DNA from: an uncultured Allomuricauda sp.
Lineage (GTDB): Bacteria; Bacteroidota; Bacteroidia; Flavobacteriales; Flavobacteriaceae
Assembly: GCF_947258355.1 (NCBI RefSeq)
Contig: NZ_CAMYIC010000018.1
Span: 1-64,000 of the forward strand
Direction: 5' to 3'
DNA length: 64,000 nt
Made by a program: the position numbers and the translations under genes. The number at the start of each line of letters is the position of its first letter. Position 1 is the stretch's first letter. Of the stretch, positions 42,129 to 50,303 are shown piece by piece. The notes below the pieces were generated by a model. It made no database searches, was not told where the DNA came from, and worked only from the letters and a program-made list of their open reading frames with translations.

Positions 42129-43730
42129 ATGAACCAAAAATTGAAAATAGCTGTTTTCGCGGCCCTTCTGTTCGCAGCTCCCTATGTAAGTGCACAACAA
42201 GACGATGCTGCACCGAATTCCGGGAAAGATTCCACTTTGATTCAAGAAGAGGAAAAAGCAACTATTGCAGTATCCAACATCAAAATAGATGGCCAGTTGA
42301 TGGCATTGGAAACACATAAGGACGGAAAATTCAAATTGCGCGATTTAGAGGAGGCATGGCGTTACGACAGCCTTTGGCTGAACGAACTTCATAGCAATGC
42401 CGATCTGTTCAGCGATATGTTGTTGGAGATTCAGAACGGACCCGAACAAGACTCTATTTTTGTGGTGGATTTGCCCACCGATACTCTAAAGGCGCGTTTG
42501 GCAAGAATGGATGAAAAAACTCCGTTCAACATCACTTATAATTCATCTTTAGAGAGTGTTATCAAGTCTTTTTTAACCAGAAGAAGGGATTTGATGCAAC
42601 GCATGATGACAGCAAGCCAGTTCTATTTTCCATTGTTCGAACAGGAGTTGGATAACCAAAACATCCCCTTGGAAATTAAATATTTGGCCATTGTGGAATC
42701 TGCTTTGAACCCCAAGGCAAGATCCAGGGTGGGTGCCAAAGGACTTTGGCAGTTTATGTACAGCACGGGCAAAATGTACGGACTGGATGTGAGCAGTTAT
42801 GTGGATGAACGACACGATCCCATAATGGCGACCAAAGCGGCCAGCAAGTACCTTTCCAGACTTTACGGTATTTTCGGTGATTGGGATTTGGCCCTTGCGG
42901 CATACAATTCCGGCCCCGGCAATGTTAACAAGGCCATACGTCGTTCTGGTGGATATGAAAATTATTGGAACATTCGACCATTTCTTCCACGTGAAACAGC
43001 AGGATACCTTCCGGCTTTTTTGGCCACCATGTACATTTTTGAATATGCGGAAGAGCACGGATTGCAGTACAAAAAAGCGGAGCGGCCATATTTTGAAACC
43101 GATACTGTTCATGTAAAAAATCTGATCACTTTCGACCAAATTTCCAAGTTAGTGGACATAGGCGAAGAGGAACTGGAAATGTTGAACCCGGCCTATAAGT
43201 TGAACATCATTCCAAAGGTTGAAGGAAAGAATTATGCCCTTAGGTTACCGGTTTCCAAAATAGGGAAGTTTGTATCCAACGAAGAGGAAATATATGACTT
43301 TGTAAAAAAGGAATTGGACTCCCTTGAAAAGCCGTTGCCCAACATGGTCACAGCGCAAGATCAAATTCGATATCGTGTAAAGAGTGGTGATTATTTAGGA
43401 AAAATCGCAGAAAGATATGGTGTGGGAGTAAGCCAGATTAAAAGATGGAACGGGCTGCGAAGCAATAACCTTCGTATTGGACAACGGCTGACTATTTTTC
43501 CAAGAAAGCCATATATCGCTAAAAACACCACAACCAGCAATAGTTCCAAATCTTCGGGGAACGTTGCGAGCGACTCAAGAGTTCATACGGTAAGGTCGGG
43601 AGACTCTCTTTGGACGATTTCAAGAAAATATCCTGGAATTACCATTGAAAACTTACGAGAATGGAACGGTATTAGTGGAAACAATCTAAAACCGGGCACA
43701 AAACTTAAATTGTGTGATTGTTCTTCGTAA
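42129..43730 (+). CDS. MltD-like lytic transglycosylase with two LysM domains
   Basis: This 533-residue periplasmic murein hydrolase has a signal peptide (1-24, VSA-QQ) and an SLT domain around residues 170-300. The catalytic Glu190 lies in AIVESALNPKARSRVGAKG, followed by GLWQFM and ALAAYNSGPGNVNKAI. Two C-terminal LysM peptidoglycan-binding repeats follow (YRVKSGDYLGKIAERYGV and HTVRSGDSLWTISRKY). It cleaves glycan strands to 1,6-anhydromuropeptides. It lies 12 bp upstream of a DUF4837 lipoprotein gene, likely one operon. Confidence 0.93.
   Translation: MNQKLKIAVFAALLFAAPYVSAQQDDAAPNSGKDSTLIQEEEKATIAVSNIKIDGQLMALETHKDGKFKLRDLEEAWRYDSLWLNELHSNADLFSDMLLEIQNGPEQDSIFVVDLPTDTLKARLARMDEKTPFNITYNSSLESVIKSFLTRRRDLMQRMMTASQFYFPLFEQELDNQNIPLEIKYLAIVESALNPKARSRVGAKGLWQFMYSTGKMYGLDVSSYVDERHDPIMATKAASKYLSRLYGIFGDWDLALAAYNSGPGNVNKAIRRSGGYENYWNIRPFLPRETAGYLPAFLATMYIFEYAEEHGLQYKKAERPYFETDTVHVKNLITFDQISKLVDIGEEELEMLNPAYKLNIIPKVEGKNYALRLPVSKIGKFVSNEEEIYDFVKKELDSLEKPLPNMVTAQDQIRYRVKSGDYLGKIAERYGVGVSQIKRWNGLRSNNLRIGQRLTIFPRKPYIAKNTTTSNSSKSSGNVASDSRVHTVRSGDSLWTISRKYPGITIENLREWNGISGNNLKPGTKLKLCDCSS
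42983..42998. promoter_or_regulatory. parS-like sequence inside the MltD-like gene
   Basis: TCTTCCACGTGAAACA agrees with parS consensus TGTTNCACGTGNAACA at all positions but the second. It lies in codons for the conserved LPRETAG motif, so protein constraint could explain part of the match. Confidence 0.45.
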
Positions 43731-43742
43731 ATTTAATGCAAG

Positions 43743-44741
43743 ATGAAAAAATTAGGAACACTATTGTTTGCCACAATTTTGTTGGCATTGGGATCCTGTA
43801 ATAATTCAGGTCCAAAAGAAAAATTTCTACCTCCTTCAACTGGGGGCATCAACTCCTTGATGGTTGTTATGGACACCGAACTTTGGAGAGGGCCGGTAGG
43901 TGAAAAAATTCGGGACGAGTTTGCGGCTCAGATTATAGGTCTACCGCAAATAGAGCCTAAATTTACCCTTACTCAAGTACCTCCAAAGGTGTTTAAGGGA
44001 ACAACAACCCACTCTAGATCCTTATTGTATGTAGAACAGGATTCAACATCTTTGGCACATATAAAAGATGATGCTTATGCGAAACCACAAAAAGTCGCAG
44101 TGGTTACGGGACCCACCGAAGAGGCCATGATCAAAAACCTTGATTCTTTGGCCGATAGAGCCATAAGGGAATTCAAAGAGAATGAGATTGCCGAGGCTCA
44201 GAAACGTTTTGAGCGCTCATTAAGCAAGGACAAGGCATTGGACGAAGAGTTTGGGATACACCTTAATGTTCCATCACTTTATAAGGTAGGAAGAAGAGAA
44301 GATAATTTTGTTTGGATGGATATCCAGATTCCAAAGGGCACCATGAACATTATTGCTTATGAAATGCCGTGGGATTACTTTAGTAATGACTCCACCTTTG
44401 TAAAGGATATTGTTAGGATGCGTGATTCTATTGGGGAAAAATTTATCCCAGGGCCTTATGAGAACACCTATATGATTACAGAAAAAGCTTTTGCCCCTTA
44501 CGTTTTCCCTGCTGAAATTGGAGGTAAAAAGGCAGCAGAGGTAAAGGGTGTTTGGGAGATTCACGGATACCCCATGGCCGGTCCATTTTTAACTTATATC
44601 ATCAACGACAAAGAGAACAACAGGAAAATGATAATTGAAGGGTTTACCTTTGCCCCTTCTGAAGCAAAAAGAGACTACATGTTCGAGCTGGAGGCCATAT
44701 TAAAAACCATTGAATTTGCCCCCGCTGCTGCTGCAGATTAA
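43743..44741 (+). CDS. DUF4837-family lipoprotein
   Basis: This 332-residue protein has a lipobox ALGSC (Cys19). The conserved GGINSLMVVMDTELWRGPVG opening and later YEMPWDYFSNDSTF and WEIHGYPMAGPFLTY segments are characteristic of DUF4837, a Bacteroidota-specific family of unknown function, presumably an envelope lipoprotein. Its position right after the transglycosylase suggests a cell-wall or outer-membrane role, which is inference. A strong terminator follows. Confidence 0.85.
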   Translation: MKKLGTLLFATILLALGSCNNSGPKEKFLPPSTGGINSLMVVMDTELWRGPVGEKIRDEFAAQIIGLPQIEPKFTLTQVPPKVFKGTTTHSRSLLYVEQDSTSLAHIKDDAYAKPQKVAVVTGPTEEAMIKNLDSLADRAIREFKENEIAEAQKRFERSLSKDKALDEEFGIHLNVPSLYKVGRREDNFVWMDIQIPKGTMNIIAYEMPWDYFSNDSTFVKDIVRMRDSIGEKFIPGPYENTYMITEKAFAPYVFPAEIGGKKAAEVKGVWEIHGYPMAGPFLTYIINDKENNRKMIIEGFTFAPSEAKRDYMFELEAILKTIEFAPAAAAD

Positions 44742-44766
44742 AAAATCAAAACGAATAATCAATATC

Positions 44767-44800
44767 AAAAAAGCCCGAACATCTTGTTCCGGGCTTTTCT
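44767..44800. terminator. Bidirectional terminator after the DUF4837 gene
   Basis: A hairpin AAAAGCCCGAACA/TGTTCCGGGCTTTT with one bulged C is flanked by A and T runs; it separates two convergent genes. Confidence 0.88.
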
Positions 44801-44821
44801 GTTCTTTAAAGCTTAGTGTTT

Positions 44822-44992
44822 TTAGTCAAAAGGAAAACCCGTAGCTATTCTGTATACAAATGCATAAAGCACGATAAAGAACATGATAAAGCTGAACCAG
44901 GCGAATATTTTAAAGTATTTTTCTATGATAAAGTGTCCCAGATTTCGGAACGCCTCTAAATAGATTTCTTTTACAAGTAATAATTTTTTCAT
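44822..44992 (-). CDS. 56-residue membrane protein (flavobacterial small protein)
   Basis: The frame starts MKKLLLVKEIYLEAFRNLGH, continues with a single strongly hydrophobic helix (about residues 28-49, AWFSFIMFFIVLYAFVY) and ends RIATGFPFD. The clean amphipathic-then-membrane pattern, the A-rich region before the ATG and the terminator just beyond the stop support a real gene. From memory it resembles a small flavobacterial family labelled DUF6747; unchecked. Function unknown. Confidence 0.7.
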   Translation of the reverse strand: MKKLLLVKEIYLEAFRNLGHFIIEKYFKIFAWFSFIMFFIVLYAFVYRIATGFPFD

Positions 44993-45226
44993 AAGTATGC
45001 TTTTAAGATTTAAAGACAGGTCAAAGATTTGATTTCTAGGGAGGGAATGGAAAACAATGGGACAAAAGGTGATAAAAAAGGGGTAAAAGTGTAGGGCAGA
45101 TGATCAAAATCCGTAAAGCTATTTGTTTGATCGATAAACTACATATTGCCGGAACGGGATGGACGGGCAAAAATATCGATAAACCGCAAAGAAGAGCAGT
45201 GAATTCGTTTTAAATGGAAGAGGAGG

Positions 45227-47299
45227 TTATTGTTTTTTGTCTAGGATAATGAATTCCGAACGTCTGTTTAGCCGATGTTGATCTGGTGCACAGGGTTTTC
45301 CATCCGAGCAGTTGTTCAATAGGCGCTCCTCGCCATAACCAACAGCAGTTAAAATTCTTGAAGGGTCAATACCTTCGGAAATGATATAGTCCCGGGTAGA
45401 TTTGGCCCGCCTCTCGGACAAGTATTTATTATAGACTTTTGACCCAATAGCATCGGTGTGCGATTCGATTTTTAAGGAAAGGTCTTCATTTCTTTTTAGC
45501 ACAGCGATGAGTTTATCCAGTTCTTGGGCAGAACGCGATGTAATTTCATAACTATCAAAATCAAAGTACACATTGTTGAGCTCAAAGATTTCTTCAACAG
45601 GGGTATCCTCATCGAACTGCGTCAACTCTTTTAAGTACTGGGATATCTCGATTCCTTCGTTTTCCTTGGTTTCTATGGACAATGTATCGCTTGCAAAACC
45701 TTCTTTTTTGGCCACTACCATATAAGCAGTGTTTGGATTTAGGTATGTGAACGTATATCTGCCCGTTGTATCTGTCCTTATTTCATTGAGCAGTTTACCA
45801 TCGTTGCCAATCAAGGAAATGTTTGCCATGGCAATAGCTTTGCGTGTGGACATATGCTCCACTAAACCATTGATAGCGTTTCGGTTAAGGGTGTATTTAA
45901 AGGAATAGATGTCATCATCGCCCTTTCCTCCTTTTCGGTTGGAGGCGAAATAACCTTTTTCACCAGTTGAATCGATTATATAGGAGAAGTCATCCCTGTT
46001 ACTGTTGATGGGCTTGCCCAAATTTATACCTACACTGAACATCTCGTTTGCCCCATCGGATTTATAAACATCCAACCCACCAAAGCCCATGGCTCTGTCA
46101 GACGAGAAATAAAGGGCGTTTTCGGTAACATACGGAAACATTTCCTTTGCTTCTGTGTTGATGGTCCTTCCAAGGTTTTTAGGGTCGGAGTACGTTCCGT
46201 TTTCGTAAATGTCCACTACATAGATATCTGTTCCGCCAAAACCGCCAGGTCTATCCGAAACAAAGTACATTTTTTTGCCATCCGCACTGATTGTGGGGTG
46301 GCCTGTAGAATAATTTTCACTGTTAAATGGAAGCTCCACAGCCTTGGTCCACTCACCATCTACCCATTGAGAACGATATATCTTTAAATGATTTATTCCA
46401 TTCTTCCCTCTTTTCAGCCTTTTACCATAATTATTCCGTGTGAAATAAATGGTTTTTTGGTCTGGTGAAAAAGCCAATGAGGCTTCATGAAACTTAGTGT
46501 TTATTTTATTTGAGAATTTTTTGGAACCAAATAAATCCCCTTCTTCATTCTTCGTCTTGGCAACGTATAGGTCTAAAAAGGGCTGGTTGGTCCAACGGTA
46601 ACGCCGAGTGGTCAATATTGAAGAATCCTTTGCCGAGGCATAAACAATTTCGGAACCATTGTGGAACATGGGAGAGAAATCGGAATACTTGGAATTTATC
46701 CCAAGGTTTTTGATTTTTACGGTGGTAGCTCCTTTCCAGGTGTTTACCCCCAACCGTTTTAGCTCTTTTAGTGGCTCATCCCTTTTTTGCCTCAAAATCT
46801 TGGTCAATGCAGCAGCTCTTCGATATTTTCCGGTTCCCTTAAGGGTTTGGGTATATTTAAAAAAAGTATCTTCCTGCATTTCTTCTTGGTACAATTGGTA
46901 AATTTCATTATACCATTTGTATGATTTTTCAAGGTTGCCACTATAATAATGTGAATCTCCAGCTTTGGACAACAAAGGCAAAGTGTGTTCGGTTTTTGTT
47001 TTTTCTAGAACAATGTCAAAAACACGGGCCGCTTCGGCATACCACATTTTATCGAAATACTCGTTTCCTTTTTCAATAAGTTTTTGAGAAACTCCCTTTT
47101 TGTTAAGATACTTGTGCAGTCTTTTATTGCTTAGTCCATCAAGGTGTTTAATAAAGCTGTTTTCTGAGTCACTGCCATTACTTGGCTGCACCGTTTTGGA
47201 CGAAGTGTTTCCCCCTCCGTAATTATTGGATAGGGCAAGCTCTTGGGAGTATGTCCCAAATGAGCATAACAAGAAAAAAAGCAAGATCAGTCTTTTCAT
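45227..47299 (-). CDS. OmpA-family protein with TPR, PD40 and carboxypeptidase-regulatory-like domains
   Basis: This 690-residue protein begins at the ATG that opens a good signal peptide (MKRLILLFFLLCSFGTYSQ); a longer frame to 47353 puts 18 residues before it. TPR-like helices (about 60-160), PD40 beta-propeller repeats (about 200-440, KMYFVSDRPGGFGGTDIYVV) and a CarboxypepD_reg-like fold (about 470-555) follow. The C-terminal OmpA domain (about 580-688) carries VYFDFDSYEI and LSERRAKSTRDYI. This is the architecture of PorE-type proteins that anchor T9SS outer-membrane complexes to peptidoglycan, usually next to a PorP/SprF gene; here it stands alone. Confidence 0.85.
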   Translation of the reverse strand: MKRLILLFFLLCSFGTYSQELALSNNYGGGNTSSKTVQPSNGSDSENSFIKHLDGLSNKRLHKYLNKKGVSQKLIEKGNEYFDKMWYAEAARVFDIVLEKTKTEHTLPLLSKAGDSHYYSGNLEKSYKWYNEIYQLYQEEMQEDTFFKYTQTLKGTGKYRRAAALTKILRQKRDEPLKELKRLGVNTWKGATTVKIKNLGINSKYSDFSPMFHNGSEIVYASAKDSSILTTRRYRWTNQPFLDLYVAKTKNEEGDLFGSKKFSNKINTKFHEASLAFSPDQKTIYFTRNNYGKRLKRGKNGINHLKIYRSQWVDGEWTKAVELPFNSENYSTGHPTISADGKKMYFVSDRPGGFGGTDIYVVDIYENGTYSDPKNLGRTINTEAKEMFPYVTENALYFSSDRAMGFGGLDVYKSDGANEMFSVGINLGKPINSNRDDFSYIIDSTGEKGYFASNRKGGKGDDDIYSFKYTLNRNAINGLVEHMSTRKAIAMANISLIGNDGKLLNEIRTDTTGRYTFTYLNPNTAYMVVAKKEGFASDTLSIETKENEGIEISQYLKELTQFDEDTPVEEIFELNNVYFDFDSYEITSRSAQELDKLIAVLKRNEDLSLKIESHTDAIGSKVYNKYLSERRAKSTRDYIISEGIDPSRILTAVGYGEERLLNNCSDGKPCAPDQHRLNRRSEFIILDKKQ

Positions 47300-47344
47300 T
47301 ACCACTCCTAGTCTGCACAAACGAACTGTTTTGTTCATTTGGAG

Positions 47345-47365
47345 GTTAAGCATAGGGGGCTTAAC
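47345..47365. repeat. Inverted repeat upstream of the OmpA-family gene
   Basis: GTTAAGC and GCTTAAC (7-bp perfect arms) are separated by 7 bases, about 45 bases before the chosen start codon. It could be an operator or a leader hairpin. Confidence 0.35.
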
Positions 47366-47519
47366 AGTTTAGTTGTAACCGCTAAAATAAGGTAAGGTAA
47401 GTGGGGTGATAATTTTTTGTTGTGAAAGGATGAATTTGCGGCATTGAACACTAAAAAAATGTTGTCGTTGGTCGAAAACCTCTTAGTATTCAACACATTT
47501 CAGCCTACAAAAAGTCAGT

Positions 47520-47717
47520 TTAGGATTTTGACTCGTTGCTTCCGCCTTCCAATTTTTCGTCTTCTTTGGTTGCGTCTTTAAACTCCTTGATTCCGCTCCC
47601 AAGACCTTTCATTAGCTCTGGGATTTTTCTTCCTCCAAAAAGCAAAACCACCACGGCAACGATCAGAACAATCTGCCAAGGGCCTAACATGCCTAGAAAT
47701 ATAGTTTGAGCAATCAT
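47520..47717 (-). CDS. tatA: Sec-independent translocase subunit TatA
   Basis: This 65-residue TatA/E-family protein has an N-terminal helix ([20 protein letters not shown]) with the FGxxKxPEL hinge motif, an amphipathic helix ([12 protein letters not shown]) and a charged tail. It forms the pore of the twin-arginine pathway for folded proteins in the inner membrane. It is divergent from the M23 peptidase gene. No tatC is in the window. Confidence 0.93.
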   Translation of the reverse strand: MIAQTIFLGMLGPWQIVLIVAVVVLLFGGRKIPELMKGLGSGIKEFKDATKEDEKLEGGSNESKS

Positions 47718-47869
47718 ATCTTCAAAACCTTTAATTAGAAATGTAAAAGTACTAAAAAGATGTGGAAGACTATGTTCGATTAACGAAAATTAGCATTTGA
47801 AAATGATTTTTAAGAACTTATTCCTTTGAGCTTTTTAAAAAGCTTAACATGCATATTAAAATCTAAGAC

Positions 47870-47877
47870 TATCTTTG
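47870..47877 (+). promoter_or_regulatory. -7 element for the M23 peptidase gene
   Basis: TATCTTTG matches TAnnTTTG and lies 6 bases before the ATG at 47884, giving a very short leader. Confidence 0.55.
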
Positions 47878-47883
47878 TTCATC

Positions 47884-48753
47884 ATGGCAAAGGACAAAAA
47901 GAAAAGAAAGGAGATAAAACGCAAGCTGCTGCACAAGTACCGCTTGGTGATTCTTAATGAAAGCACCTTTGAGGAAAAGATATCCTTTAAGCTCAACAGA
48001 TTGAATGTTTTTGTTACGGGAACCATGTTCATTATTGTGCTGATTGGTCTAACCACCCTGATAATTGCCTTTACCCCATTACGAGAATATATCCCGGGAT
48101 ACTCTTCCACAAAGTTGAAACGACAGGCCACAGAGCTCACGTATAAAACGGATTCATTGGTTACCGTGCTTAACTATACCAACCGGTATTTGGATAACGT
48201 CCGTAAAGTGCTGCGCGGTGATATTGAAAATAACCAGACCAATCGGGACTCGCTTTTTGAACAGTACAAATTGGACCCAGCAACCGTCGACCTTACCCCA
48301 ATCCGACAAGATTTGTTGCTGAGGGAAGAAGTGGAACTGGAGGACAAATACAATCTTTTTGAAAGAGATGTGGAGAATTTGGGAACCTTGTTCTTCTCAC
48401 CAGTAAACGGAACGGTTTCTCAAAGTTTCGACCAAAGAACCAAACATTATGCGGTGGATTTAGTTGCACCCAGGGATACCCCTGTTAAGTCCATAGCGGA
48501 TGGAACCGTGCTTTTTGCGGAATGGACCACTGAAACCGGATATGTGATCATTGTAGAACATCAAGAAGGCATTACATCAGTTTACAAGCACAATGGTTCC
48601 TTGAGCAAGGCCCAGGGCGATGTTGTAAAAGCAGGTGAAGTAATTGCATCCATTGGTAATACAGGTGAACTCACTACGGGCCCGCACCTTCATTTTGAAC
48701 TTTGGAGAAAAGGAAAACCCGTAAATCCCCAGAACTATATTGATTTCAACTAA
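47884..48753 (+). CDS. M23-family membrane-anchored metallopeptidase
   Basis: This 289-residue protein has a basic cytoplasmic N-terminus, one transmembrane helix (41-63) and a coiled-coil stretch. The C-terminal LytM/M23 domain (about 175-285) has zinc-binding motifs HYAVD and GPHLHFELW. All ligands look present, so it is probably an active murein endopeptidase or an amidase activator. The ATG at 47884 is preferred over one three codons earlier because that one lies in the -7 element. It abuts the GH3 gene with no gap. Confidence 0.9.
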   Translation: MAKDKKKRKEIKRKLLHKYRLVILNESTFEEKISFKLNRLNVFVTGTMFIIVLIGLTTLIIAFTPLREYIPGYSSTKLKRQATELTYKTDSLVTVLNYTNRYLDNVRKVLRGDIENNQTNRDSLFEQYKLDPATVDLTPIRQDLLLREEVELEDKYNLFERDVENLGTLFFSPVNGTVSQSFDQRTKHYAVDLVAPRDTPVKSIADGTVLFAEWTTETGYVIIVEHQEGITSVYKHNGSLSKAQGDVVKAGEVIASIGNTGELTTGPHLHFELWRKGKPVNPQNYIDFN

Positions 48754-50253
48754 ATGTCCTTAAAAGCATTTGCAGCAAAAATATTTGCGAATCGGATAGC
48801 AAAAAAGACCGAAAAATGGGTGAACCAGCCCGTGAAAACCCAACAAAAGGTTTTCAACCATTTGGTATCACAAGGCAAGGGCACCATTTTTGGCAAGGAC
48901 CATAAGTTTGCTATGATCAATTCGCACCAAGATTTTGTGGAACGGGTGCCAATTCGGGATTACGAAGAGCTAAAGGGCTACATTGCGCAAATCATTGAGG
49001 GTAAAACCAATGTACTTTGGCCAGGTAAACCCATTTATTTTGCGAAAACCTCGGGAACAACTTCAGGAGCCAAATACATTCCCATTACCAAACCATCCAT
49101 AAAAAATCAGGTAGAAGCATCACGAAATGCGATTCTCAACTATATCCACGAAACGGGAAATGCTGATTTTGTGGATGGCCGAATGATTTTTTTACAGGGA
49201 AGTCCAGAGTTGGAAGAAAAAAATGGTATTAAATTAGGTAGGCTCTCTGGAATATCCGCTCATTATGTACCCAATTATCTCCAAAAAAACCGGCTGCCCA
49301 GTTGGGAGACCAATTGTATTGAAGATTGGGAAACCAAGGTAGACAAAATTGTGGAGGAGACAGAAAAAGAGAATATGACCATTATAGCGGGCATACCTTC
49401 TTGGGTTCAAATGTATTTTGAAAAACTCCATGCCAAAACAGGCAAAAAAGTAGGTGACCTTTTCAAGGACTTTCAATTGTTTATCTACGGAGGTGTGAAT
49501 TATGAACCATACCGTGCCAAATTTGAAAATCTGATTGGCAGAAAAGTGGATAGTATTGAACTTTTTCCAGCCAGTGAAGGTTTCTTTGCCTATCAAAACT
49601 CCCAAAAGGAAAAAGGAATGCTTTTGCTTTTGGATGCCGGAATATTTTATGAGTTCGTAAGGGCTGATGAGTTTTTTGATGAAAACCCCAAACGGTTAAC
49701 CATTGCTGATGTCGAACTTGGTGTGGATTATGCCATGATAATATCCACCAATGCTGGATTGTGGGGCTACAACCTTGGAGATACCGTTCGGTTTATCTCT
49801 AAGAACCCCTACAAAATTGTGGTATCGGGAAGGATAAAACATTTTATATCGGCTTTTGGGGAACATGTAATTGCCAAGGAAGTTGAAGAAGCTTTGCGAC
49901 TGGCCGTTGAGCAGACGGATGCATTGGTCAACGAATTTACGGTTGCTCCCCAAACCAGCCCAGATGAGGGAGAGCTTCCTTACCACGAATGGTTCATAGA
50001 ATTTGAGCGAGAGCCATCAGACCTAGTGAAATTTTCTAGGATTATTGAAGAAAGCATGAAGAAACAGAACAGCTATTACTTCGATTTAATCGACGGAAAC
50101 ATTCTTCAGCCCTTAAAGATCACTACCATTAAATCCAATGGTTTTCAAGACTATATGAAATCCATCGGAAAATTAGGGGGGCAGAACAAGGTACAGCGCC
50201 TGGCCAACGACCGTAAAGTGGCAGATGGATTGCAACCCTTTAAAATTAGTTGA
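48754..50253 (+). CDS. GH3-family acyl-acid-amido synthetase-like protein
   Basis: This 499-residue protein matches the GH3 auxin-responsive family of adenylate-forming enzymes. The ATP/AMP motif is FAKTSGTTSGAKYIPIT; a second motif FIYGGVNYEPYRAKF and the late YNLGDTVRFISKNPYKIVVSGR region are present. Plant GH3 enzymes conjugate acyl acids to amino acids; the substrate of bacterial members is unknown. Its start codon directly follows the M23 stop codon, so the two are coupled. Confidence 0.85.
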   Translation: MSLKAFAAKIFANRIAKKTEKWVNQPVKTQQKVFNHLVSQGKGTIFGKDHKFAMINSHQDFVERVPIRDYEELKGYIAQIIEGKTNVLWPGKPIYFAKTSGTTSGAKYIPITKPSIKNQVEASRNAILNYIHETGNADFVDGRMIFLQGSPELEEKNGIKLGRLSGISAHYVPNYLQKNRLPSWETNCIEDWETKVDKIVEETEKENMTIIAGIPSWVQMYFEKLHAKTGKKVGDLFKDFQLFIYGGVNYEPYRAKFENLIGRKVDSIELFPASEGFFAYQNSQKEKGMLLLLDAGIFYEFVRADEFFDENPKRLTIADVELGVDYAMIISTNAGLWGYNLGDTVRFISKNPYKIVVSGRIKHFISAFGEHVIAKEVEEALRLAVEQTDALVNEFTVAPQTSPDEGELPYHEWFIEFEREPSDLVKFSRIIEESMKKQNSYYFDLIDGNILQPLKITTIKSNGFQDYMKSIGKLGGQNKVQRLANDRKVADGLQPFKIS

Positions 50254-50286
50254 CCAAGAACAGCTAAAATTTCATAGGAATTCACT

Positions 50287-50294
50287 TATTTTTG
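50287..50294 (+). promoter_or_regulatory. -7 element for the DUF6909 gene
   Basis: TATTTTTG matches TAnnTTTG and ends 9 bases before the ATG at 50304. It argues against a TTG start at 50292, which lies inside it. Confidence 0.5.
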
Positions 50295-50303
50295 CCAGAA
50301 GAT

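Noticed and set aside
45100..45213. 37-residue plus-strand ORF MIKIRKAICL...
   Set aside because: It has no promoter, helix or family pattern, and its composition is like spacer DNA. It could be real but cannot be supported.
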